From NCBI GenBank assembly GCA_937905825.1, contig CALCXM010000186.1, positions 19,169 through 83,168 of the forward strand: DNA of 64,000 nucleotides, written 5' to 3'. The notes under the pieces were generated by a model, which saw only the letters and a list, made by a program, of their open reading frames with translations, was not told the origin of the DNA and searched no databases. This stretch comes from an uncultured bacterium (lineage in GTDB: Bacteria > Planctomycetota > UBA1135 > GCA-002686595). Positions within the stretch are counted from its first letter, which is position 1. Each line of letters starts with the position of its first letter. This document shows, one piece after another, positions 9,142-17,381 of the stretch. Both the position numbers and the translations under genes were made by a program.

Positions 9142-9846
9142 ATGAAGCTTCGTGTATTGTTGTTCGCCAGTTTGCGCGAACGGGCGGGAACCGGCGAATT
9201 GCAGCTCGATGGCGTTCCCGAGGGTTGCAGCCTTCAGGGGCTGAAGGCTCAGCTAACTGCCGAGCATCCTGAATTAGGCGATCTCACCCACGTCTCCGGC
9301 GTTGTCGGCGAAGAGTACGTTCCCGATTCCACGATCTTGCAGGCGGGTCAAGAGGTCGCGCTCCTGCCGCCAGTCAGCGGTGGGGAGCAGGACCCACTCT
9401 ACGACGGTGTCTTCGAGTTGGCCTCGGACCCCATCGACTTGGAAGCCCTGCGCCTGCGGGTTGAGCACGACAGCTGCGGAGCCGTGGTGCTCTTCAGTGG
9501 CAACGTGCGCATGAGCAACCGCGGATCCGATGTGACGGGCATCGACTACGAGGCCTTCTCGAAGATGGCCTATCCAGAGATGGCGCGCATCTTCGACCGT
9601 TGCCGTCAGGACCACGGGGACTCCGATGGCACGCATCCAGAGCACGCCCTACGCATGCTGTGCGTGCACCGCATCGGTCACGTGGGAGTCGGCGAGTGCT
9701 CGGTCTTGATCGCCGTGGCAAGTCCCCATCGGGACGCCGCATTCTGCGCCGCGCGTTTCTTGATCGATGAGCTGAAAGCCAGCCTGCCGGTCTGGAAAAA
9801 AGAGATGTACGCGGACGGACATCACTGGATCGGGGATCGTTCTTGA
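9142..9846 (+). CDS. Fused molybdopterin synthase: MoaD-like plus MoaE
   Basis: 234 residues. Residues 1-81 are MoaD-like (beta-grasp), ending PPVSGG with Gly80-Gly81. Residues ~83-234 are MoaE (SCGAVVLFSGNVR, 'IDYEAFSKMAYPEM', 'HRIGHVGVGECSVLIAVASPHR', 'VWKKEMY'). Molybdopterin synthase inserts sulfur into precursor Z from a thiocarboxylate at the free C-terminal glycine of MoaD. Here the GG is internal, so a cleavage after Gly81, as described for mycobacterial MoaX, or a different mechanism is required. No other molybdenum cofactor gene lies in the window. The next gene overlaps its stop codon (TGATG). Confidence 0.9.
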   Translation: MKLRVLLFASLRERAGTGELQLDGVPEGCSLQGLKAQLTAEHPELGDLTHVSGVVGEEYVPDSTILQAGQEVALLPPVSGGEQDPLYDGVFELASDPIDLEALRLRVEHDSCGAVVLFSGNVRMSNRGSDVTGIDYEAFSKMAYPEMARIFDRCRQDHGDSDGTHPEHALRMLCVHRIGHVGVGECSVLIAVASPHRDAAFCAARFLIDELKASLPVWKKEMYADGHHWIGDRS

Positions 9847-10493
9847 TGCAGGTCTTCCTGGTCCCGGTGACTCCCTTTCAACAGAACTGCGCTGTCTTGC
9901 GCTGCGAGCAAACGGGTGAAGGCGCGATCGTTGATCCCGGCGGTGATCTCGACGCGGTGCTGGCCGTGGTGCAGCGCGAAAAGGTCAAGGTCGTCAAGAT
10001 CCTCCTGACCCACGGTCACCTGGACCATGCGGGGGCTGCGGGAGAGTTGGCCGAGCGCCTCAGCCTGGAGATCATCGGGCCCCATGCAGAGGATCAATTC
10101 TGGCTCGATAGCATGGAGCGTCAGGGGCAGATGTTTGGGGTCAGTGGAGCCCATCCATGCACCCCGGATCAGTACCTGCAAGAGGGCGACGCGGTGCAGG
10201 TCGGCCAAGTCGAGCTGCAGGTTCTGCATTGCCCGGGCCACACCCCCGGCCACGTGGCCTTCTTCGACGACGCCTCGCGCACGGTCCTGGTGGGGGACCT
10301 CTTGTTTTGTGGAAGCATCGGGCGTTCCGACTTCCCGCGCAGCGATCCTGCGGCCTTGATTCGCTCCCTGATGGAGAAGATCCTGCCCCTGGGGGACGAC
10401 GTGACATTTCACTGTGGTCACGGCCCTTCGGGCAATTTGGGGCACGAGCGCGCGACCAACCCCTTCCTGCAGATGGCCCCGAATCAGGACTGA
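9846..10493 (+). CDS. MBL-fold metal-dependent hydrolase (glyoxalase II-like, YcbL type)
   Basis: 215 residues from ATG 9846. It has THGHLDHAG (HxHxDH) at ~57, 'HCPGHTPGHV', 'VGDLLFCGSIGRSDFP' and 'FHCGHGPSGNLGHE', the metal ligands of the glyoxalase II branch of the metallo-beta-lactamase superfamily. It is shorter than true GloB and lacks the second substrate-binding domain, so it fits the YcbL group. The likely substrate is a thioester such as a hydroxyacyl-glutathione analogue. It is translationally coupled to the MoaD-MoaE gene. Confidence 0.88.
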   Translation: MQVFLVPVTPFQQNCAVLRCEQTGEGAIVDPGGDLDAVLAVVQREKVKVVKILLTHGHLDHAGAAGELAERLSLEIIGPHAEDQFWLDSMERQGQMFGVSGAHPCTPDQYLQEGDAVQVGQVELQVLHCPGHTPGHVAFFDDASRTVLVGDLLFCGSIGRSDFPRSDPAALIRSLMEKILPLGDDVTFHCGHGPSGNLGHERATNPFLQMAPNQD

Positions 10494-10580
10494 TTCCGTA
10501 CCCTTCCCGCGCATTCCTTGGCCCCGGCGCACCGTGGCGGTTAGCCTCTCCTGGCCATTCCTTAGCCGACTCCTGTCCCC

Positions 10581-12266
10581 ATGACTGAATCCACCGAATA
10601 CTGCCTCAACGTTCGCGGCATCGAGCGTGAAGAACTCGAGGTCGATGTGCTGCTCGTCGGTGCCGGCCCCGCCAACTTGTCCTGTGCCATTCACCTGCAA
10701 CGGCTGCTGGCCGAGCGCGGCTTGGACGACAAGACGATTCTCGTGCTCGACAAGGCGGAAGAGATCGGGCATCACACCATGTCCGGTGCGGTGATGAAGA
10801 CCAAGGGCATCGCGGAGCTCTATCCGGATTGGAAGGAGCGCGGTTTTCCGGTGGAGACCGAGGTGACCTACGACGCCATGGCTTGGCTGCGGGCGAACGG
10901 CAAGCACACGCGCTTCGACGGCATGTTGACGCCGCCCCAGATGAAGAATCACGGCAACGTGATCATCTCCCTGAACAAGGCCGTGCGTTGGTTGGCGGAG
11001 CAGGCGGAAGCCGCCGGTGTCGAGATCTACCCGGGCTTCTCTGCGGCCAAAGTGTTGACGGACGGCGAGCGCGTGCTCGGCGTGCAAACCCGCGACAGCG
11101 GCGTGGCCAAGGACGGCTCCCAGAAGCCGACCTTCGAGCCGGGCATGAACATCAAGGCCGCGGTCACGGTCTTCGGTGAAGGTCCCCGCGGGCATCTGAC
11201 GAAATCCTTGATCCGCGATTTCAAGCTCGACGCGGGCAAGAACCCTCAGACCTACGGCACCGGGATCAAAGAGATTTGGGACATCGGTGAGAGCGCCAAG
11301 GAACTCTTCGGTTCCGTGTTCCATACCGGCGGGTATCCGCTCGGCTTGGACGGTTACGGGGGCGGTTGGATCTACGGCATTTCGACCACCCAAATCAGCT
11401 TGGGCTACGTGGTCGGTCTCGACCATCACGACGCCAAGCTCGATCCCCATGCGCTCTTCGTGCAGTTCAAGCAGCACCCCTTCGTCGCGGACCTGATCGC
11501 TGGCGGGCAGGTCGTGCGCTACGGCGCGAAGACCGTGCCCGAAGGCGGGTACTTCGCTATGCCGAAAAGCTACGGCTCAGGTTTCTGCTTGGTGGGGGAC
11601 AGCGCGGGCTTCATGAACGCCTCTTGCCTCAAGGGCGTGCACCTGGCCATCAAGTCGGGCATCTTGGCCGCGGAAGCGATCGCCGATGCCCTGCAAGCCG
11701 GAGACACCAGCTCCAAACAACTCGCCCGCTATGAAGAGTTGTTCGAGGCCTCCTGGGCCCGCGAAGAACTCTACGGCGTGCGCAACTGGCGCCAGGCCTT
11801 CGACGGCGGAATGATGGCGGGCATGCTCGACGCGGGCGTGCAGATGGTCACCAAAGGCCGCGGACTCGTGAAGCGCCGCAAGGGCCACGCAGACCACGCC
11901 ACCACGCGCCAAGTCAGCGAGTCGCGCTTCGAAAAGCCGAAGTTCAACGACTCGACCTCCATGGACAAGCTCACGGACGTCTACCACTCCGGCGCGATTC
12001 ACGAAGAGGACCAGCCCTCGCACCTCTTGATCACCGACCCCGCGATCTGCATCGAACGCTGCACGCAGGAGTACGGCAACCCCTGCCAACACTTCTGCCC
12101 GGCCGCGGTCTACGAGATCCCCGAGGGAGGCATCGCCAGCGACGGCGTCATGATCAACTTCAGCAACTGCGTGCACTGCAAGACCTGCGACATCGCCGAC
12201 CCCTACGAGAACATCGAATGGGTCGTCCCCGAAGGCGGCGGCGGTCCCAAGTACATCGATATGTAA
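10581..12266 (+). CDS. Electron transfer flavoprotein-ubiquinone oxidoreductase
   Basis: 561 residues. The N-terminal FAD-binding motif is VLLVGAGPANLSCAIHL. The central region carries the typical 'EIGHHTMSGAV' and 'GDSAGFMNASCLKGVHLAI'. The C-terminus has a ferredoxin-like [4Fe-4S] domain with CTQEYGNPCQHFCPAAVYE and 'NCVHCKTCDI'. The enzyme passes electrons from ETF, reduced by acyl-CoA and related dehydrogenases, to the quinone pool at the membrane. No ETF subunit genes are adjacent. Confidence 0.95.
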   Translation: MTESTEYCLNVRGIEREELEVDVLLVGAGPANLSCAIHLQRLLAERGLDDKTILVLDKAEEIGHHTMSGAVMKTKGIAELYPDWKERGFPVETEVTYDAMAWLRANGKHTRFDGMLTPPQMKNHGNVIISLNKAVRWLAEQAEAAGVEIYPGFSAAKVLTDGERVLGVQTRDSGVAKDGSQKPTFEPGMNIKAAVTVFGEGPRGHLTKSLIRDFKLDAGKNPQTYGTGIKEIWDIGESAKELFGSVFHTGGYPLGLDGYGGGWIYGISTTQISLGYVVGLDHHDAKLDPHALFVQFKQHPFVADLIAGGQVVRYGAKTVPEGGYFAMPKSYGSGFCLVGDSAGFMNASCLKGVHLAIKSGILAAEAIADALQAGDTSSKQLARYEELFEASWAREELYGVRNWRQAFDGGMMAGMLDAGVQMVTKGRGLVKRRKGHADHATTRQVSESRFEKPKFNDSTSMDKLTDVYHSGAIHEEDQPSHLLITDPAICIERCTQEYGNPCQHFCPAAVYEIPEGGIASDGVMINFSNCVHCKTCDIADPYENIEWVVPEGGGGPKYIDM

Positions 12267-12285
12267 CCGGGCCACCGGCCCCCCC

Positions 12286-12323
12286 CGACAACCGTCCCCC
12301 TCACCAGCGACAACCGTCCCCCC
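12286..12323. repeat. Two copies of a 15-bp direct repeat before pepA
   Basis: CGACAACCGTCCCCC occurs at 12286-12300 and again at 12308-12322, 22 bp apart, in the short C-rich gap before the aminopeptidase start. It may be a small regulatory repeat or a chance duplication. Confidence 0.4.
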
Positions 12324-12335
12324 AACCCAGCCCCC

Positions 12336-13799
12336 ATGAAATTCTCTCAGAAGTCCATCTCCGCCAAACTCCCCAAGACCCCGATGCTCGTGGTCTTCGC
12401 CGCCAAGGGAGCCAAGCCCGTTCTGCCCGAAGGCGTGGCCGTCCCCAAGGCCGCCCTCGAGGACTTCACTGGCAAGGCCCGCACGAGCCGCGCCACGGAT
12501 GCCAGCAAGGGCGACGCACGCCAGGTGCTGTTGGTCGGTCTCGGAACTGGAGCCGAAATCAACGCGGAGACCTTTCGCCGGGCCGCCGCCATCGCGACCC
12601 AGGCTGCGGAAGCTGCCAAGTGCAAGGGAGTGACCTTCCATGTGGACGACGCCACCGCCGGCCTGGCGGGGGGCCCCGCAGAAGTGGCTCAAGCCGTTGC
12701 GGAAGGAGCGCGCATGGGCCACTACCGCTACGACCTCGGTAAGAGCAGCCCAGAGTCCCGCAGCTTGGAATCCATCACTCTGCTGGGCAACGGCTCGGAC
12801 TTCAAAAAAGGAGCGGCGCGCGGCGTGGCCCTGGCGGAAGCCAACCTCTTCACCCGCGACCTGCAGAACCTGGCGGGCAACCAGCTGACCCCCTCGATCC
12901 TGGCGGACCACGCCCGCAGCATCGCCAAGAAGAGTCCCAAGATCGCCTGCAAGGTGATCGACGAGGCTGGCATGAAGCGCTTGGGCATGGGCCTCTTGTT
13001 GGGTGTGTCCGCCGGATCGATCGAGCCTGCTAAGCTGATCCACTTGACCTACAAGCCCAAGGGCAAGTCCAAGGGCAAGATCGCTTTGGTCGGCAAGGGC
13101 CTGACCTTCGACGCCGGCGGCATCAGCCTCAAGCCGGGCCGTGGCATGGAGGAGATGCGCTACGACATGTCCGGCAGCGCCGCGGTCCTGGGGGCTTTTG
13201 AGGCTCTCACCAAGCTTGACGTGCCCTACGAAGTGCACGGCATCGTGCCCAGTTCCGAGAACATGCCCGACGCTGAGGCCACCAAGCCCGGGGACGTGCA
13301 CACGGCCATGAACGGCACGACGGTTGAGATCATCAACACCGACGCCGAGGGCCGCCTGATCCTGGCGGACGCCCTGTGCTACACGGTTTCGAAGGTCAAG
13401 CCGGACACGATCATCGATCTGGCGACCCTGACCGGAGCCGTGATCATGGCCCTGGGCCACGAGATGTCAGCCATCTACCCCACAAGCGACTCTCTGCGTG
13501 GGGATCTGCTGGCGGCTGGGGAGCGCTGCGGCGAGAGCGTCTGGCCCATGCCGATCCACCCGGCCTTCAAGGAGAACATGTCGGCGGGCCCCGCGGACCT
13601 GCGCAACATCTGCACGCCGAACATGGGGGGCGGTTCGATCGCCGGAGCTTCCTTCCTGCAGAACTTCGTGGGGGACACCGAATGGTGCCACATCGACATC
13701 GCCGGAACCGCCTGGAATCAGGGACCCCGCGACTACACGGGCGGGATCGGGGGCACAGGTGTTGGAACCAGGCTCCTGATCGAGTATCTTTCCCGTTAG
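12336..13799 (+). CDS. pepA: Leucyl aminopeptidase, M17 family
   Basis: 487 residues. The C-terminal catalytic domain has 'VGKGLTFDAGGISLKPGRGMEEM', 'SENMPDAEATKPGDV' and the M17 signature NTDAEGRLILADAL, which supply the two-metal site and the bicarbonate-binding arginine. It removes N-terminal residues from peptides in the cytoplasm. The N-terminal ~165 residues match the more variable M17 N-domain. Confidence 0.95.
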   Translation: MKFSQKSISAKLPKTPMLVVFAAKGAKPVLPEGVAVPKAALEDFTGKARTSRATDASKGDARQVLLVGLGTGAEINAETFRRAAAIATQAAEAAKCKGVTFHVDDATAGLAGGPAEVAQAVAEGARMGHYRYDLGKSSPESRSLESITLLGNGSDFKKGAARGVALAEANLFTRDLQNLAGNQLTPSILADHARSIAKKSPKIACKVIDEAGMKRLGMGLLLGVSAGSIEPAKLIHLTYKPKGKSKGKIALVGKGLTFDAGGISLKPGRGMEEMRYDMSGSAAVLGAFEALTKLDVPYEVHGIVPSSENMPDAEATKPGDVHTAMNGTTVEIINTDAEGRLILADALCYTVSKVKPDTIIDLATLTGAVIMALGHEMSAIYPTSDSLRGDLLAAGERCGESVWPMPIHPAFKENMSAGPADLRNICTPNMGGGSIAGASFLQNFVGDTEWCHIDIAGTAWNQGPRDYTGGIGGTGVGTRLLIEYLSR

Positions 13800-13909
13800 G
13801 ACTGTTCAGTGTTTCCCATTGGGGTCCGATCCCCGTCATCAGGGCGTCTTGGGCGCCCTGGAAATCCCCGCAGACAACTAGAGACCAAGACACGGGACCA
13901 ATTGGGACC

Positions 13910-15064
13910 GTGCGAATCAAAGTGACAGTCAAGGACAACAACCTCGTTCCAGGTTTGGCCGGCATTCCGGCTGCCGAGTCAGCGATCAGCTACATCGACG
14001 GACAGGTCGGGGTGCTCGAATATCGAGGCCTGCCGATCGAGGTTTTGGCGGAGAAGAGCACCTTCGAGGAGGTCTGCTGGCTTCTGTTGTACGGCAAGCT
14101 TCCCACGCAGGCGGAGCTCGATACCTTCAAGCAACAGCTTGTGGAACAACGGGCCGTGCCCCAGAAGGTCTTCGACTTGCTCGCTGCCCTGCCTGCCGAC
14201 GGACACCCCATGGCTGCCCTGTCGATCGGCTACAACGCCCTCGGCATGACCTCCGCTCCCTGCAACGTGCTGGACTCGGCCGCGCGTCAACTGGCCTACG
14301 CTCAACTGATCGCCAGCACTCCGGTTTTGATCGCGGCGCACTCGCGCTTGCGTCAGGGCAAGAAAGTGGTTCCGACAGATCCGAAGCTGGACATCGCTGC
14401 GGACTTCCTTTGGATGCTCAACGGTGAGAAACCGGCAGACCTGGTGGCTCGCGTGCTCGACGTGGCCCTGATTCTGCATGCGGACCACACCATGAACGCG
14501 TCGACCTTCACCGGTCGCGTCGTGGCCTCCACCGAAGCTGATCCCTACGCGGTCTGCGCGGCCGCCGTCGGCTCGCTCTCCGGCCCCTTGCACGGTGGCG
14601 CGAACGAACGCGTGCTGCAGCAGCTGGAGAAGATCGGTTCCGCCGCAGCCGTGCCCGCTTGGTTGGACAAGCAGTTGGCGGACAAGGGCAAGATCATGGG
14701 CTTCGGACACCGCGTCTACAAAACAAAGGATCCGCGCGCCACCTGCATCCAGGGCTTGGTCCGCGAGATGTTTGCGCAGCACGGCACCACCCCGATCTAC
14801 GACACGGCTCTCAAGCTGGAAGAGTGTGTGCTGGAGCGCCTCGGCGACAAGGGCATCCACCCCAACGTCGACTTCTTCAGCGGCATCGTCTATCAGAAGA
14901 TGGGCATCCCCACGGACGTCTTCACGCCGATCTTCGCCATCGCACGGGTCGCCGGTTGGCTGGCGCACTGGGACGAGCAGATGCAGGACAACCGCCTCTT
15001 CCGCCCCTCGCAGATCTTCGTGGGCCTGCGCGGCGTGACCTACACGCCGATCGCCGAGCGTTAG
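13910..15064 (+). CDS. gltA: Citrate synthase
   Basis: 384 residues from GTG 13910; the open frame upstream overlaps pepA and is not homologous. It contains 'GVLEYRGLPIEVLAE', 'ILHADHTMNASTFTGRVVAST', 'GPLHGGANERV', 'GFGHRVYKTKDPRA' and 'DFFSGIVYQKMGIP', i.e. the catalytic His-His-Asp set of citrate synthase. The length matches the short, dimeric type; 2-methylcitrate synthase of the same family is possible. It condenses oxaloacetate with acetyl-CoA. A strong terminator follows. Confidence 0.94.
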   Translation: MRIKVTVKDNNLVPGLAGIPAAESAISYIDGQVGVLEYRGLPIEVLAEKSTFEEVCWLLLYGKLPTQAELDTFKQQLVEQRAVPQKVFDLLAALPADGHPMAALSIGYNALGMTSAPCNVLDSAARQLAYAQLIASTPVLIAAHSRLRQGKKVVPTDPKLDIAADFLWMLNGEKPADLVARVLDVALILHADHTMNASTFTGRVVASTEADPYAVCAAAVGSLSGPLHGGANERVLQQLEKIGSAAAVPAWLDKQLADKGKIMGFGHRVYKTKDPRATCIQGLVREMFAQHGTTPIYDTALKLEECVLERLGDKGIHPNVDFFSGIVYQKMGIPTDVFTPIFAIARVAGWLAHWDEQMQDNRLFRPSQIFVGLRGVTYTPIAER

Positions 15065-15084
15065 AGCTTTCGAAACACACTGCG

Positions 15085-15123
15085 ACGGAGCGTTGGGAGG
15101 CCAGCGCTCCGTTCCTTTTTTTT
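15085..15123 (+). terminator. Rho-independent terminator of citrate synthase
   Basis: ACGGAGCG pairs with CGCTCCGT, extended inside by TGG/CCA around a GAGG loop, then TTCC and eight Ts (15116-15123). This is the clearest intrinsic terminator in the window and sets the arginine methyltransferase gene apart as a new transcription unit. Confidence 0.9.
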
Positions 15124-15225
15124 AGTAGAACACGTTTCACTGCCACCGCGTGTGGCGACTCTTCCCGGGGACGACCGGGCACCGGCTGGAATCCCCCGGA
15201 CAACAAGCGGACTCCACACGAACCA

Positions 15226-16260
15226 ATGACGGACATGGCGGAAATGGGCGAATCAGAAGACACCGAGCCCCTGGAGTCGGAAAACGATTGTCAGTACTTC
15301 GATAGCTACGCCGGGGTCGGCGTGCATCGCATGATGCTGGGGGATCGGGCTCGGACGGAAGGCTATCGCAAGGGCATCGAAGCCATCGTGAAGCCCGGCA
15401 TGGTCGTGCTCGACGTGGGCGCAGGTACAGGCATCTTGAGCTTCTTCGCCGCGCGCGCCGGGGCCAAGACCGTCTACGCCGTGGATCGCTCGGACATCCT
15501 GGCGGTGACCGAAGAGCTCGTGGAAGCCAACAACTTCCAAGACGTGATCAAGTGCATCGACGGCGTCGCAGAGAACATCGAGTTGCCCGAGAAGGTGGAC
15601 GTGATCGTCTCCGAATGGATGGGCATGTTCGCCTTGACCGAAGCGATGTTCGAGAGCGTGGTGCGCGCTGCTAAGAAGCACCTCAAGCCCGGCGGCGTCT
15701 TGATCCCCGGGGGCATTCGAATTTGCCTGACCGCGATCCAAGACGACAAGCTCTACAACGAAGAGGGCCTCGGCTTCTGGACGGAGAGCCTCTACGGCTT
15801 TGACTACAGCCCGATGATCAACGCGGAGATCTCGGACTTGGAAACTCATTCGGTGGACGGCTCGAACGCCACGGCCCTGGCGCCCAGCGTGGTGCTCGCG
15901 GACCTCGACTGTCACACCGCCGAGATCGCGGACTACTGGTTCAACGCCGAGTTCTCCATCGAGATCGAAAAGGCCGGCCGCATGCACGGTTTCTACGGTC
16001 ACTTCGAAGCGATCCTCGCTCCGGGTGTCGTGCTCTCCACCTATCACAAGGAGACCATGACCCACTGGCGCCAATCCTGGTTTCCGCTCAAGGAACGGGA
16101 AGTGGAGGTGGGCGATCTGCTCGCCATGCGCTTCCGCGCCAAGGCAGATCCCACCGGAATGGATCCGCGCAAGCCGATCTACTTCATGGAAGGCGAGTGG
16201 ACGCGCGGTGGCAAGTCCATCGACAAGTTCTACTACTGCCATCACGGGACGTACGAATAG
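15226..16260 (+). CDS. Protein arginine N-methyltransferase (PRMT family)
   Basis: 344 residues from ATG 15226 (in-frame ATGs at 15235 and 15244 are alternatives). All type I PRMT hallmarks are present and in order: YFDSYA at 24-29 followed by VHRMMLGDRARTEGYR; SAM motif VLDVGAGTGILSFFAARAGA at ~61-80; acidic post-I AVDRSD; the double-E loop SEWMGMFALTEAM with Glu120 and Glu129 at PRMT1 spacing; and a THW loop at Thr279-His280-Trp281. These enzymes transfer methyl groups from SAM to the guanidino nitrogens of arginine in proteins. The barrel domain after the SAM fold is retained, so this is not merely a generic methyltransferase. PRMTs are rare in bacteria. A DMT transporter follows 24 bp downstream. 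Confidence 0.88.
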   Translation: MTDMAEMGESEDTEPLESENDCQYFDSYAGVGVHRMMLGDRARTEGYRKGIEAIVKPGMVVLDVGAGTGILSFFAARAGAKTVYAVDRSDILAVTEELVEANNFQDVIKCIDGVAENIELPEKVDVIVSEWMGMFALTEAMFESVVRAAKKHLKPGGVLIPGGIRICLTAIQDDKLYNEEGLGFWTESLYGFDYSPMINAEISDLETHSVDGSNATALAPSVVLADLDCHTAEIADYWFNAEFSIEIEKAGRMHGFYGHFEAILAPGVVLSTYHKETMTHWRQSWFPLKEREVEVGDLLAMRFRAKADPTGMDPRKPIYFMEGEWTRGGKSIDKFYYCHHGTYE

Positions 16261-16284
16261 GCCCCCTGGAATAAGCATTCTCCG

Positions 16285-17262
16285 ATGACAGCATCGCAGC
16301 TCCAAACGGGAGCGACCGAAGCGAGCAAGCAGCGCAAGATTGGCCTTTTGATGGCCGTGTCTTGCGCGGTTTTGTGGGGCTTCCTTGCGATCGTGATGAA
16401 GGTCGTTTCGAAGGACGTGGACTCCATGACAATTGTCTGGTTCCGCTTCTGCTTCGCGTTCGTCGTCTTGGCGATGATCGTGGGGATCCGGCGGCCCGCG
16501 AGCTTAAAAATCCTGCGCGCACCTCCGCGCTTGGCATTGCTCGGCGCTTTGGCCTTGACCGGCAACTACATCGGATTCATGAGCGGCTTGGAGCTGACCA
16601 CGCCGAGCTTCGCCCAAGTCTTGATTCAATCCGCACCGCTAATGCTCGCGATTTCGGGCGTGGTGTTTTTCAGAGAGCGCATGGCACCCCATCAATTCCT
16701 GGGGGTGCTCATCGCGATTGGCGGATTCGTGCTGTTCTACATGGACCAGTACCAAGCGGCGGTCGTTCCTCGTTCGACCCTCGAGCGCGGCATTCTGATT
16801 CTGTCGGGGGCTGCTCTGTCTTGGACGCTCTACGCGATCTTCCAGAAGTTGCAAGTGAGCCGCGGCTCCCGCCCCCAGGAGCTCAACCTGGTCTACTACC
16901 TCTTGCCGACGCTCTTGCTCTGGCCCTGGGTGAACTTCGAAACCCTGGCTGGATTGACTCCCGGCATGTGGTGCCTGATGGTCTTGTTGGGCGCCAACAC
17001 GATCCTGGCCTACGGCGCACTGGGTGAAGCGTTGAGCCGCTTGCCCGCCTATCAAGTCAGCTTGATCCTGACCTGCAATCCATTGATCACCCTGGCGGCT
17101 CTGGCTTGCCTGGCGCCGTTTGAGTTGGCTTGGGTTCCGGCGGACTCGGTCAGTTGGGTGGGCTACCTGGCTGCCCTTTTGGTGGTGCTCGGGATTGCCG
17201 TCGTTTTGAAACGCAAGGCATTGAAACCCGTGGTAGCAGCGAGCTTGTCAAAGGCCGGCTAA
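16285..17262 (+). CDS. DMT superfamily (EamA) transporter
   Basis: 325 residues with about ten hydrophobic helices arranged as two EamA repeats. The first starts around 'AVSCAVLWGFLAIVMK' and the second around 'ILSGAALSWTLYAIFQKL'. The family exports amino acids, nucleotides or other metabolites across the inner membrane; no feature fixes the substrate. The 24-bp gap to the arginine methyltransferase suggests an operon, without implying a shared function. Confidence 0.88.
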   Translation: MTASQLQTGATEASKQRKIGLLMAVSCAVLWGFLAIVMKVVSKDVDSMTIVWFRFCFAFVVLAMIVGIRRPASLKILRAPPRLALLGALALTGNYIGFMSGLELTTPSFAQVLIQSAPLMLAISGVVFFRERMAPHQFLGVLIAIGGFVLFYMDQYQAAVVPRSTLERGILILSGAALSWTLYAIFQKLQVSRGSRPQELNLVYYLLPTLLLWPWVNFETLAGLTPGMWCLMVLLGANTILAYGALGEALSRLPAYQVSLILTCNPLITLAALACLAPFELAWVPADSVSWVGYLAALLVVLGIAVVLKRKALKPVVAASLSKAG

Positions 17263-17269
17263 AGCGCAA

Positions 17270-17319
17270 CAGGGGTTCGCTTGCCAGCCTCTCGCGAGAC
17301 ACTAGCAAGCGAATCCCTG
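17270..17319. terminator. Bidirectional terminator-like hairpin
   Basis: A 15-bp inverted repeat (17270-17284 with 17305-17319), perfect except for one G-T pair, whose loop itself contains the palindrome TCTCGCGAGA. It lies between the convergent DMT transporter and the peroxiredoxin gene. There is no T-run, so Rho-dependent or bidirectional termination is likely. Confidence 0.55.
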
Positions 17320-17381
17320 CTTCGCGCGGGGCAGCTGAGCGAACGGCCACCCCTCACGACTGCATCCGCGAGTCCTGGATC

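Noticed and set aside
11577..13460. 627-residue minus-strand open frame opposite the ETF oxidoreductase and pepA genes
   Set aside because: Spans two well-supported genes on the other strand with shadow-type composition.
15226..16260. Generic class I SAM methyltransferase rather than PRMT
   Set aside because: The double-E loop, THW loop and YFDSYA motif are specific to the arginine methyltransferase family.
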